64,000 nucleotides of DNA from Flavobacteriaceae bacterium UBA3591 (GTDB lineage: Bacteria > Bacteroidota > Bacteroidia > Flavobacteriales > Flavobacteriaceae): positions 196,371 to 260,370 of the forward strand of contig DFMO01000011.1 in the NCBI GenBank assembly GCA_002375695.1, in the 5' to 3' direction. The notes under the pieces are model-generated. The model was not told where the DNA came from and made no database searches. It worked only from the letters and a program-made list of their open reading frames with translations. Of the stretch, positions 9,210 to 17,529 are shown one piece after another (positions within the stretch are counted from its first letter, which is position 1; every line of letters begins with the position of its first letter). A program made the translations under genes and the position numbers.

Positions 9210-10235
9210 CTATTTCTTAATTAAAAAAGCAAAAGGCTCCATTCCTTTGGTATGTTGAAATATTACGTTTAAAACCCCAATTAGTGGTAAGGCAATAATT
9301 GCGCCTACCATCCCCCAGAGAACCGAAAATAAAATTACCCCAAATACAGTTACAAAGGGATTTAGGTCTATTTCGTCACCAATTATCCACGGCGTTAAAA
9401 CGTAATTTTCAACTAATTGCGTTACTGAAATTACAATAAGCACAATAAGTGCGGGCGTGGTGCCTGCATATAAATATGATAGAATTAGCGCAATGCCGCC
9501 GCCAATTACATTCCCCACATACGGAATGATAGAAAACAATGCTGCAAACAATGCTAAAAACAAGGCGTAAGGAACCGACCCTAAGGTAAAACCTAAGTAG
9601 TAAATGACAAATAGAAAAATCATAATTTTACCTTTTCCAAGTAGGTAGCTATTGATAATTTTTTTTGAATTACTGAGTAATTGAGCCATCGCAGTGGGAT
9701 TTGAAGAAAGCTTCTTAAAAAATTTTATAAACATATTTCGCTGCATAAGCATTAAAATTATGTATACAAAAATTAGTAAGGATTGCGATAATAAATTCAT
9801 TATTGATGAAAGAAAAGCACTGGCGTAACTTTCGGCTTTTTGTATTACACGCTTATTGTTTTCTAAATAGTCTTTGTAATCCCAATGCAAGTATTGATTG
9901 GCCCAGTGTGACAAACTATTTAGCTTCTCGGTTGCTTTTTCTTTTATGGTTGGCCAGTCGTTTGCCATGGTATTTATTTGCGAACCTATTAGCCACGAGA
10001 GTATGCCCAAAATAATTAGCAATAGCAACATAGATAGGGTAATTGCCAACCATTTTGGTAAACCCCATTGTTGCAATTTTTCGGTGGGTTTATCTAGTAA
10101 AACGGCCATAAACGTGGCCACAAAAAGCGGCATTAATATTCCGGAGCCTATGTAAAGAAGCGCTAAAATTCCGCCTACTATTAAAAAGGCTTTAATAAAA
10201 TACGTGGCAGAGATTTCAATTTTTGAGGTGCTCAA
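9210..10235 (-). CDS. AI-2E family transporter (TqsA/PerM-like)
   Basis: 341 residues, 7-8 hydrophobic helices, with the family hallmark of an N-terminal helix pair, a variable soluble middle part (about 75-140) and a C-terminal block containing SIIPYVGNVIGGGIALI and a WIIGDEIDLNPF motif. Family members export autoinducer-2 or act as Na+/H+ exchangers; which applies here cannot be told. The reading frame has no ATG before the first helix: the codon at 10235 is TTG and an in-frame stop lies three codons upstream, so TTG is the probable start. The gene converges with the large fusion gene, with 42 nt between the stop codons. Confidence 0.88.
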   Translation of the reverse strand: MSTSKIEISATYFIKAFLIVGGILALLYIGSGILMPLFVATFMAVLLDKPTEKLQQWGLPKWLAITLSMLLLLIILGILSWLIGSQINTMANDWPTIKEKATEKLNSLSHWANQYLHWDYKDYLENNKRVIQKAESYASAFLSSIMNLLSQSLLIFVYIILMLMQRNMFIKFFKKLSSNPTAMAQLLSNSKKIINSYLLGKGKIMIFLFVIYYLGFTLGSVPYALFLALFAALFSIIPYVGNVIGGGIALILSYLYAGTTPALIVLIVISVTQLVENYVLTPWIIGDEIDLNPFVTVFGVILFSVLWGMVGAIIALPLIGVLNVIFQHTKGMEPFAFLIKK

Positions 10236-10381
10236 AAGTTTTCAATTTAATATTTAACCGATTAAGTAAAGTTAGAAGAATTTTTTCAAACCATTAAACT
10301 AACAATGGTTGTCAAAATTTCACATTAAAATTAAATCTATCTTTATTAACCTAAAATAAAACATTTGTAAAAATCTTTTCT

Positions 10382-10810
10382 ATGAAATCATTATTGCTGC
10401 TTTTCAGTCTATTATTATCAATAAACACCATTTCACAAACCGAAAATAACGACAAAGAGTTAATACTTGCCACACTAAAAGCACAGGAACAAGCTTGGAA
10501 TAAGGGCGATTTAGAAGGATTTATGCAAGGGTATTGGAAAAGCGATTCGTTAAAATTTTACGGTAAAAACGGACTTACATTGGGTTGGCAAAAAACTTTA
10601 CATAACTATAAAAAAGCCTATCCCTCTGGAGAATACACAGGTAATTTAAAGTTTACTATTGATGTTATTACAAAGATTGAAAACGGCTCTTATTACGTTA
10701 TGGGGCAATATAATTTAACTCGAAAAGCAGGAAACGCAGACGGTGTGTTTCTAATAATTTTTAAGAAAATTAATGACCAATGGAAGATTGTCGACGATAT
10801 GAGTTGTTAA
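10382..10810 (+). CDS. secreted NTF2-like (DUF4440/SnoaL-type) protein
   Basis: 142 residues with a signal peptide (about 1-19, ending INTISQ). The mature part opens with an ILATLKAQEQAWNKGDLEGFMQGYW helix, the usual start of NTF2-like DUF4440 domains, and ends FKKINDQWKIVDDMSC. Catalytic function is not evident; family members bind small hydrophobic ligands or are orphan enzymes. The 3' end overlaps the convergent hydrolase gene by 4 nt. ATG start; a T/A-rich stretch precedes it without a recognisable ribosome-binding site, normal in this phylum. Confidence 0.82.
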   Translation: MKSLLLLFSLLLSINTISQTENNDKELILATLKAQEQAWNKGDLEGFMQGYWKSDSLKFYGKNGLTLGWQKTLHNYKKAYPSGEYTGNLKFTIDVITKIENGSYYVMGQYNLTRKAGNADGVFLIIFKKINDQWKIVDDMSC

Positions 10811-11802
10811 TTTCCTTTGATGCGTTCCCAAAGCGCTGGCAATAATTTTTTAGCGTCGCGTGTGTCTTTTGGTTCTTCTGAAATTACAACGTCATTTCCT
10901 TCTTTTTCGATTAAAAAACTAAAGGCAAATTTATCTGCTTTGGGGTCGAGACTTATTAAACCGAAGCGCAAATCGTTTAAATAAATACCGTTTTCTTTTT
11001 CCGAAACTGTGTACCACCCTTGCGTGATATTAATTAAGCGTTGCACTTTATCATAATTCTTTAACGAGCCCAATGCTGCGTGATTTTTTGGGTGTGAATA
11101 AAATTGAATGGGCTGCGTATCAAAAAAGGAATAATCGCCAATTAAAAAAGCATCTTCGGTTTTTACATTGGCAGTCCATAAAACAGCATTTAGCGGGCTC
11201 GGTTTGGTTTCTAAATGGGTGTAAGCAATGTTTTGCTCTGCTAAAGCCGATTCAAATTTTGTGTAACTAATTCCTTTTAAAATTAGGGTTAGCATCATAT
11301 AAGCACTACTCACAATTAACCCAAGATTATTAAACTTTTTGCGTTTTATACTGCCTCTTTTTTGAAGCATTGCCAAAATTAAAAACACTAAAAACGGCAG
11401 CGTATAAAGAGGGTCTATTACAAATATATTTTTATAGGCTAAGCGTAAATCTAAGGGCCAAAACAGTTGTGTTCCCCAAGTTGTATGTGCATCGAGCAAT
11501 GGATGAGTAATAAAACACAAAAACCAAAACCACGACCATTCTTTTACGGTGGCTCGTTTATCCCACAACGATAGCAACCATCCAAACAGTAACCCGAATG
11601 ATATTGCAAAAACGAATGAATGTGTAAAACCACGGTGAATTTCTAAAGCGGTAACTGTATCTGTAAAATGGCTTGAAAGCACGTCTAAATCGGGAATAGT
11701 TCCGGCAATTGCACCTAAAAGCATTGCCTTATTTCCTATTTTTTTTCCTAAAACAGCTTCGCCAACGGCTGCTCCTAAAACAATTTGAGTAACTGAATCC
11801 AT
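10807..11802 (-). CDS. metal-dependent hydrolase, YdjM/DUF457-like membrane protein
   Basis: 331 residues. It starts with MDSVTQIVLGAAVGEAVLG, then DLDVLSSHFTD, EIHRGFTHSF and HPLLDAHTTWGTQL, the conserved His/Asp motifs of the LexA-regulated YdjM-like membrane hydrolase family. There are about 4-5 hydrophobic helices in the first 190 residues and a soluble C-terminal part of about 130 residues. The metal site is suggested by the conserved HRGxTHS and DxHTTWG motifs. Physiological substrate unknown. Its stop overlaps the NTF2-like gene on the other strand by 4 nt. ATG start. Confidence 0.88.
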   Translation of the reverse strand: MDSVTQIVLGAAVGEAVLGKKIGNKAMLLGAIAGTIPDLDVLSSHFTDTVTALEIHRGFTHSFVFAISFGLLFGWLLSLWDKRATVKEWSWFWFLCFITHPLLDAHTTWGTQLFWPLDLRLAYKNIFVIDPLYTLPFLVFLILAMLQKRGSIKRKKFNNLGLIVSSAYMMLTLILKGISYTKFESALAEQNIAYTHLETKPSPLNAVLWTANVKTEDAFLIGDYSFFDTQPIQFYSHPKNHAALGSLKNYDKVQRLINITQGWYTVSEKENGIYLNDLRFGLISLDPKADKFAFSFLIEKEGNDVVISEEPKDTRDAKKLLPALWERIKGN

Positions 11803-11857
11803 TTAAAATTAATATTTACAACAGCTAAGCTGCGAAAATACAGTCTTCTTCAATATA

Positions 11858-11889
11858 AAAAAAGGATGCTTTTTTAAACATCCTTTTTT
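11858..11889 (-). terminator. Rho-independent terminator
   Basis: AAAAAAGGATG and CATCCTTTTTT form an 11-bp stem around a 10-nt loop. It sits 24 nt after the stop of the secreted two-repeat gene on the minus strand; read on that strand the stem ends in a T run. The symmetric A/T flanks would let it work in both directions. Confidence 0.8.
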
Positions 11890-11912
11890 GTGAAATTGAA
11901 ATTTATAACGTA

Positions 11913-12737
11913 TTACTTTGACAGTTCGGCAACTAAAGTATAGGCGGCATCCCCGTGTTTTCCCGTAAAATACTTGCCCCACTTTTTTCCGCGCTCCTTT
12001 CCAGAATCTCCAGGCCACGCTTGAGTAAATAGTTCGCCGTTTTTATCAAACATTTTTTCCATATCGCATAATGATTCAACGAAAAAAGCCTCTATAAATT
12101 CGGTTCTATCTTGCCCCCAGGCGTGTACATTTGGGTAATACCCTTTAATGTATTCATTTTTTGAAATTACTTTATCGAAGTTTTCTGATCGCAATTCGTC
12201 AAATTCTTTTTGAGATCCCTCATCGGGAAAATTAAAATATGAGGTGCGTACATACAAAACCAAATCTTTTGTATTGTTTGCCGGAAGTAATTTTGCGCCG
12301 GCAATAGGAGCGTAAATTTCATCGGAATGATTATTTGAGTAATAATCACTTTGTTTTTTAAAAAATTCGGCTCTCGCCTTGTCATCGGGCCAGGCTTCTT
12401 TTGCGAGTTCAGCATTGCGTTTTGCCGCTTTATCCATAGCATCCCACGAAGGGTAGGTTGCAACGTACATTATTTCGGTATTATCTGGCGAAAATAGATG
12501 GGTATAAAAATTAGCCGAAATAATATGTTCGTTTTTGCTTACCACTTTTTGCATATATTCTTTTTCTAAAGCCTTCCATTCTTTCATACTAAAATCGTCC
12601 TTCTCCATATTCCAATGGTTGGTAGTAACCGAAATATACTCAGGTCTACTCGTATTGTCTTGTGCGAAAAAATTAGAACTAAAAAGCATCGTTATAGACG
12701 CCACTAGCAGTAACTTAAGGTTGGTTTTTGTTTTCAT
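11913..12737 (-). CDS. secreted protein with two related repeats, function unknown
   Basis: 274 residues with a signal peptide (about 1-25, ending SSNFFAQ). The mature protein contains two copies of one motif: VVSKNEHI ... LAKEAWPDD ... YYSNNHSDEIYA in the first half and VISKNEYI ... LFTQAWPGD ... YFTGKHGDAAY in the second. This indicates an internal duplication of a domain of about 110 residues, reminiscent of dimeric alpha-beta barrel (ABM/NIPSNAP-like) folds, which is inference. No catalytic motif recognised. It is a single-gene unit: an operator-like dyad lies upstream and a strong terminator downstream. ATG start. Confidence 0.75.
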   Translation of the reverse strand: MKTKTNLKLLLVASITMLFSSNFFAQDNTSRPEYISVTTNHWNMEKDDFSMKEWKALEKEYMQKVVSKNEHIISANFYTHLFSPDNTEIMYVATYPSWDAMDKAAKRNAELAKEAWPDDKARAEFFKKQSDYYSNNHSDEIYAPIAGAKLLPANNTKDLVLYVRTSYFNFPDEGSQKEFDELRSENFDKVISKNEYIKGYYPNVHAWGQDRTEFIEAFFVESLCDMEKMFDKNGELFTQAWPGDSGKERGKKWGKYFTGKHGDAAYTLVAELSK

Positions 12738-12761
12738 AATTCCATAAAATTAAATTAGTAT

Positions 12762-12792
12762 AAATATTAAATTGATTGCTAGTTTAATATTT
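12762..12792. promoter_or_regulatory. inverted repeat upstream of the secreted two-repeat gene
   Basis: AAATATTAAA and TTTAATATTT are perfect 10-bp arms separated by 11 nt (TTGATTGCTAG). The dyad lies 25 nt upstream of the ATG at 12737, where an operator would be expected. No regulator is encoded nearby. AT-rich dyads can arise by chance, so this is a candidate only. Confidence 0.35.
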
Positions 12793-12899
12793 GGGACAAG
12801 CCTTTTTACTATATTTTATGGAGGAAAATGATATAGGAATCGATTGTTAAAAGTAATTAAAAAAACGCAATTAACTGTTATTGTGGCGGTTATATTTAT

Positions 12900-14672
12900 C
12901 TAATTAACTATTTGCATCTTTTTAAGTAGAAACGAAGCATTCATATTTTGGCAAATTCCAGGTTTAAATGTATAGTCGAAAAATAATTCGTCGTTTTCTA
13001 TTTGCGCATCAAAAAAATAGTTTTTTACCTCGGGTAAATCGTTGGCTGCACTACACAAACTTAAGTCGTGGGTTGCAATTATTCCGGTTGAATTACTACC
13101 TACCAACTTTTCAACAAATTTACGCGAGCCAATGGCCTTATCAGTACTATTTGTACCTTTTAAAATTTCATCGAGAATAATGAAATACCGATCGCTTTTT
13201 ATTGCATCTACGATAAATTTTAACCGTTTTAATTCACTAAAAAAGTATGATTCGTCATCGGTTAAACTATCGGTGGTACGCATACTTGTAATTAGTTTTA
13301 TTGGGTTGTATTCGGCCTTTTCGGCACAAACTGGCAGCCCAACATTCCCCATTAAAATTTGAAGCGAGACCGTTCTTAAAAATGTACTTTTCCCCGCCAT
13401 ATTTGCGCCCGTAACAATAAAAAACTCTTCCGAATTAATCTTAAAATCGTTGCGCACCATAGTAGCTTCTTTTAACAACGGATGCCCGGCACCTTTTACA
13501 TTTAACACAGGCAAATTGTTGTTAATTTCGGGATAAACATAGTGTGGATGGTTAAACCTAAAATTTCCTAAACTGTTATAAGCGTCAAAAAAAGTAATAC
13601 TGTTAAACCACGTAGGCACGTTATCGCTATGTGTTTCTATCCAATTTTCAATATTACTGCAATGCCTAAGGTTACGAAGCGTAAACCCATTAATAATAGC
13701 GCCAAAAAGCATAATATTACCCTGTTCCAAAACATCGAGGTAACGGGCAAATTTCTTTAAAACTGCCGAAGTTTTTACGTCTGTTTGCAAAACTGCATTT
13801 CGCTTTTCAGCTAATATTTCGGTAGTAAATTCTTCGTTTTCAATTTCTAAAATAAGTTTATAAAACTGTTCAAAAGTGCTTTGAATTTTAGAGGTGTGTT
13901 TAAGAAGGTTATTCACTTTTTTTTGAAATATTCCAATAATGATAATTCCTAAAACAAACCATGCGGCTGTAAAATAACCCGACAGAATCCCCAAATAATT
14001 TAAGACTATTAAAGAAGTCGAAACTATTGTAAATACTATCGATAGCGGTTTAATCCATTTTGGCATAAACGGCACGTAATTTTTTAACCAACTACTAACT
14101 TCGGCTGCAGAACTTTCGGTTTTTACTAACGATGCAATTGCCGAGAACCGTTGTCGCCAATGGGGTTTTGAGGCTAATTCGGCAATGGCTTTTTGTTTTT
14201 TTTCAATGCCATTTATTTCGTTTTCAGTAAAAATTGACGCCAAATAATCGGCGCCACTTTCTAGACCCGTTCGGTTTATATATTGATAGAGTGAGCCGCG
14301 ACCAAATAAGTCTATATCCAAACTATAAAAATGTGATGGGTCTTTGTATTTTTCGCCATCGGGTAAATGATGAAATACCCTATTTAAAACTTCAATTTCG
14401 GTTTCACTTTCTGCAATTAATGCTTTTTTTAAATCGCGATTATACTGCAAATTACTGTGTTTTGTAACAAGGTAAATAAAAGCTATAATTGCCAAAGCTA
14501 CAATGGCGAATACAGCTCGAGCATTTCCGAAGAAATAATAAACCCCAAAGCACGCCAATAAAAAAACGGCCAGTCGGATGGTGCTGGAAATAGCCAATTT
14601 CTTTTTTAACGCCTGTAAATATTGCGTGTGTACTTTAATTTGTTGTTTATAATAATCTATTGGTTTGCTCAT
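12900..14672 (-). CDS. membrane-anchored MutS-family ATPase
   Basis: 590 residues. The C-terminal 200 residues are a MutS-type ABC ATPase: Walker A GANMAGKST (about 422-430), the TDSLTDDESYFFSELKRL segment, Walker B-type FIILDEIL with a following GTNSTDKAIGS, and a TGIIATHDL H-loop. The N-terminus has two membrane helices (about 28-68) and a second pair follows (about 210-250), unlike MutS or MutS2. The mismatch-recognition domain I and the Smr nuclease domain are absent. Known as a flavobacterial MutS-related protein without assigned role. Not expected to do canonical mismatch repair. The ATG lies 53 nt after the stop of the MmcQ/YjbR gene. Confidence 0.85.
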   Translation of the reverse strand: MSKPIDYYKQQIKVHTQYLQALKKKLAISSTIRLAVFLLACFGVYYFFGNARAVFAIVALAIIAFIYLVTKHSNLQYNRDLKKALIAESETEIEVLNRVFHHLPDGEKYKDPSHFYSLDIDLFGRGSLYQYINRTGLESGADYLASIFTENEINGIEKKQKAIAELASKPHWRQRFSAIASLVKTESSAAEVSSWLKNYVPFMPKWIKPLSIVFTIVSTSLIVLNYLGILSGYFTAAWFVLGIIIIGIFQKKVNNLLKHTSKIQSTFEQFYKLILEIENEEFTTEILAEKRNAVLQTDVKTSAVLKKFARYLDVLEQGNIMLFGAIINGFTLRNLRHCSNIENWIETHSDNVPTWFNSITFFDAYNSLGNFRFNHPHYVYPEINNNLPVLNVKGAGHPLLKEATMVRNDFKINSEEFFIVTGANMAGKSTFLRTVSLQILMGNVGLPVCAEKAEYNPIKLITSMRTTDSLTDDESYFFSELKRLKFIVDAIKSDRYFIILDEILKGTNSTDKAIGSRKFVEKLVGSNSTGIIATHDLSLCSAANDLPEVKNYFFDAQIENDELFFDYTFKPGICQNMNASFLLKKMQIVN

Positions 14673-14725
14673 TATTTTGGTGTTAAAACACGGCGAGTTT
14701 CTATGTCGCTATCGTTTTTGTGATT

Positions 14726-15085
14726 TTATAAATTGTGAAGGTCTGATTGTAGTTTTTTAGTTAGGCTTTTAACTACCAAATTATACGAATGGTCAATTAA
14801 ATCTACAATTAATTTGTTTGGCAAATTAGACTCGAGGGCTACGGTATTCCAGTGTTTTTTATTCATATGATAGCCCGGAATAATTAGGCTGTCGTATTCT
14901 TCGCGAAGATCGATTGCCCAATCGGGGTCGCACTTTAAATTGACAGTTAAAGGGTGTTTTTCTAACCCTACAAGAACGAACATTTTACCCATTACCTTAA
15001 AAACAAGCGTACTTTCGTCAAAAGGAAAAGATTCGGTAACTCCTTTTTTTGAAATACAATATTCTCTAAATTCTTCTATATTCAT
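14726..15085 (-). CDS. MmcQ/YjbR family protein
   Basis: 119 residues, the normal length. It starts MNIEEFREYCISKKGVTESFPFDE and contains the family phrases VFKVMGKMFVLV, LKCDPDWAIDLRE, and PGYHMNKKHWNTV, the last being the YjbR signature (HMNKKHW). The fold is a CyaY-like double-wing motif and is often called DNA-binding, although evidence for that is thin. It lies between the transglutaminase gene (37 nt upstream) and the MutS-like gene on the same strand, probably one transcript. ATG start. Confidence 0.92.
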   Translation of the reverse strand: MNIEEFREYCISKKGVTESFPFDESTLVFKVMGKMFVLVGLEKHPLTVNLKCDPDWAIDLREEYDSLIIPGYHMNKKHWNTVALESNLPNKLIVDLIDHSYNLVVKSLTKKLQSDLHNL

Positions 15086-15122
15086 CCCGTAAAATCTCCA
15101 GTGTTGACAATGGTTTTTGGTC

Positions 15123-16052
15123 TTAATTTATTCTGTATCCCAAAGCGGGTTTGCCATCAAAATAAATAAGTAATTGTTTTGCTTTTTCGGCTAAAGGCAC
15201 GTTAAACTTTATTCTGTTTTCATCTCTAAAAACATCTTTAATTTCAATGGTTAAATCGCCATATGAATAGGAAACCTGAGCCGGATTTACATTTTTTATT
15301 GAAAAAATAATTTCGTCAAAATACGCATCGGAATATATTAAACCATTCGCTGGTGATTCAATATCGTTAATTAGCAAATCTCTTTCAATAACCAACGGTT
15401 GTTCCGCAAACTGTTCTTTTGTAAAACCATCACCCAAAAAGCTATCTTCTGCCATGTCTGGAAAGTGTGTTTTTATAAGCAACTCGGGCGGCGTTTTATA
15501 ATAAAAATAAGAAGGTTCTTTAATAAATGTTCCATTATATTTTCCTGCTCCCCAGGTGGTATCAAACAAATAAGGCTTGCCATCGATATAAGTAACATTC
15601 CACATATGAATGCGTTTAAACGGCCGACCAATATCTGAAAAATTAGATTTTATATCGCCTCGAACCAAGTAGTTTTTAATGCCTTGCAATTCGCAAAGTC
15701 GTTCAAACAACATGGCGTAACCTTCGCAAACAGCCCGACCCGTTTTTAAAGTGCGTTTAATTATTTTATGCCGAAGTTTTTCGTCTTTTTCATTGCGCTC
15801 GCGGTAGTTAGAAAATTTATAATCAAACTTTTTATACTCTTCGGGATCGTAGGCTACGTTTTGAATAATCCAAGTATAAATTGCGCGTACTTTATCTTCT
15901 TCGGTATTAAAATCGCGTGCAATAAATTTTGCGAGCTTTTCTGGGCTGTCAAAAGTATTTGGGTACATAGTAAGCACCGCATCGACTCTTTCATAGTTTT
16001 GTGCAAAAACTGAAATACTAAAAAGAATAAAAAATGGGGCTATAAATTTCAT
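15123..16052 (-). CDS. secreted transglutaminase-like protein
   Basis: 309 residues with a signal peptide (about 1-17, ending SVFAQ). The transglutaminase/protease-like core is visible as GRAVCEGYAMLFERLC (catalytic-type Cys), HMWNVTYIDGKPYLFDTTWG (catalytic-type His and Asp). An N-terminal segment with DKVRAIYTWIIQNVAYD is the usual start of this fold. The C-terminal 90 residues resemble an all-beta domain. Proteins of this type may be peptidases or cross-linking enzymes of the envelope; substrate unknown. Its ATG overlaps the DUF4230 stop by 4 nt, so the two are translationally coupled. Confidence 0.9.
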   Translation of the reverse strand: MKFIAPFFILFSISVFAQNYERVDAVLTMYPNTFDSPEKLAKFIARDFNTEEDKVRAIYTWIIQNVAYDPEEYKKFDYKFSNYRERNEKDEKLRHKIIKRTLKTGRAVCEGYAMLFERLCELQGIKNYLVRGDIKSNFSDIGRPFKRIHMWNVTYIDGKPYLFDTTWGAGKYNGTFIKEPSYFYYKTPPELLIKTHFPDMAEDSFLGDGFTKEQFAEQPLVIERDLLINDIESPANGLIYSDAYFDEIIFSIKNVNPAQVSYSYGDLTIEIKDVFRDENRIKFNVPLAEKAKQLLIYFDGKPALGYRIN

Positions 16053-16666
16053 TTTTGGGGATCAAGTTTTGCAGGGCCGCCATCAACTTTTAAGGCGGTA
16101 TAATCGAGTTTCCAATTAATAGTTTCAACTAATTTTTCCATCAATTGAATAGTTTCCAAAGCTTGATTAGACGCTTCATTAAACAATCCACTTTCGGGAA
16201 TTTTATCTACAATATGCTTTTTGGCTTCTTTGTTAATATTAGTCAAATCGGTTGCAGTAAATGGGTTTGCCCATCCTTCTTTTTTGTCGTAATATTTAAA
16301 ATCGGTTTCAATTGTAAGTAATTCGGGTTGCGGAAAATTCGTTAAAATAATGGTTCTATTATCTGTATCGGCCTCCATTTTTACCTTGGTAAGATCAAAC
16401 CCTATATGCGCTTTCGCATCAATTAAAACCAAAGCTTTCTTTTTTCCTAAAAGCAAGTTTATCCATTTATCTTTTACGTTTTCGTAATAGAAAATTTCAG
16501 AAAAATCACCTTCAACTGTTATAAATTTACAGACACTCCTAATTTTTTCCATTAAAACAACCGATTGGGTATCTACTTTTTCCTTTCGGCTACTTCCGTT
16601 AAAACGAGCAAAAACGAAATAAGCAACAATGGCACCAACCGCCAATCCTATAAATAAATATTCCAT
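16049..16666 (-). CDS. DUF4230 domain-containing membrane-anchored protein
   Basis: 205 residues. One N-terminal membrane helix (about 3-20, FIGLAVGAIVAYFVFAR) is followed by a soluble domain with KIRSVCKFITVEGDFSEIFYYE, the characteristic beginning of DUF4230, and the phrase GFDLTKVKMEADTDNRTIIL. Function of the family is unknown. It is first in a unit with the transglutaminase-like gene, which it overlaps by 4 nt. ATG start. Confidence 0.87.
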   Translation of the reverse strand: MEYLFIGLAVGAIVAYFVFARFNGSSRKEKVDTQSVVLMEKIRSVCKFITVEGDFSEIFYYENVKDKWINLLLGKKKALVLIDAKAHIGFDLTKVKMEADTDNRTIILTNFPQPELLTIETDFKYYDKKEGWANPFTATDLTNINKEAKKHIVDKIPESGLFNEASNQALETIQLMEKLVETINWKLDYTALKVDGGPAKLDPQK

Positions 16667-16725
16667 GGCGCAAAGATACGAAAAAGGACATGCTACATTG
16701 AGAAATTTAATAGCCGTACAAACTA

Positions 16726-17481
16726 TTAAAAACTAGATTCAATTTTATAAAGTATTGGTTTGCTGGGTGCGGCATCGTTGTGGAATGACGCTATTTGAAG
16801 ATTGAGCAAATAACTGCCGTCTTTTACTGTATTTGGCACAAAAATTAACTCGGTAATTGTTGCGTCTTTTCGAGGGTTTCTGGGGTAATTCCAAAAAGCC
16901 TTATGTGCCAAAAGTTTCCCGTCGTCTTCTTCTTTATCTACCGATGGCAAATCAATCAACAAATGTTTAACGCCCATTTTGCGTAAAAACAAAGCCGCCT
17001 TTTCGTGTAAAAATGGCCAATTAGTATTAGACCAATGTTTTGATTTTTTTGAAGTAGAATTACGAAGCGTTCTAATTATAATAGCTTCGGGAGTTTTTCC
17101 ATTTAAACTTGCTGCTATTTGTTCTTCTGAAATAATTTGGTCTTCTTCATGTTTTTTAGGCGTAACCGAAATTACTTCAGCTAAAAAAAAGAAGGTTTTT
17201 AAGCTTTCATTTACCGAATAAAACGTTTCCGAAATATGCCCGAAACACTCGGTATGCGTGCCATGCGCATGCGGATTAAAAAAAACATTGTTAAAATTTA
17301 CCGAACCTCCCTTTGAAACCTTCCCTACCCAATCGCCCATTTTTACAGGCGCTATAACGGGTTTGTCTTGATACCACGCCAGTGGGTTTTGGTGTGTAGC
17401 CTGCAACGGAATAGAAATATCCAAAGGTTTTTGAAAATCCACAACTACCGATTTGTGGCTAAGCTGAATAGTAGTTTTCAT
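16726..17481 (-). CDS. cyclase family protein (kynurenine formamidase-like fold)
   Basis: 251 residues from the ATG at 17481; two more codons back to a TTG are open but unlikely to be used. The metal-binding motif of the family appears as HAHGTHTECFGH, where the usual HxGTHxD has Glu in place of Asp. Other family features are FFNPHAHGTH, IIRTLRNS, and LLIDLPSVDKEEDDGKLLAHKAFWN near the C-terminal half. Cyclase-fold enzymes hydrolyse N-formylkynurenine, cyclic imides or related amides; the substrate here is unknown and no tryptophan-degradation gene is nearby. Cytoplasmic, no signal peptide. Confidence 0.85.
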   Translation of the reverse strand: MKTTIQLSHKSVVVDFQKPLDISIPLQATHQNPLAWYQDKPVIAPVKMGDWVGKVSKGGSVNFNNVFFNPHAHGTHTECFGHISETFYSVNESLKTFFFLAEVISVTPKKHEEDQIISEEQIAASLNGKTPEAIIIRTLRNSTSKKSKHWSNTNWPFLHEKAALFLRKMGVKHLLIDLPSVDKEEDDGKLLAHKAFWNYPRNPRKDATITELIFVPNTVKDGSYLLNLQIASFHNDAAPSKPILYKIESSF

Positions 17482-17529
17482 TGGCAAATTTTGAAAAATA
17501 AAGATACAATAATCGCAAACTTTTGGACG

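Noticed and set aside
12900..14672. mutS or mutS2
   Set aside because: No mismatch-recognition domain I, no Smr domain, and membrane helices before the ATPase; only the family relation is kept.
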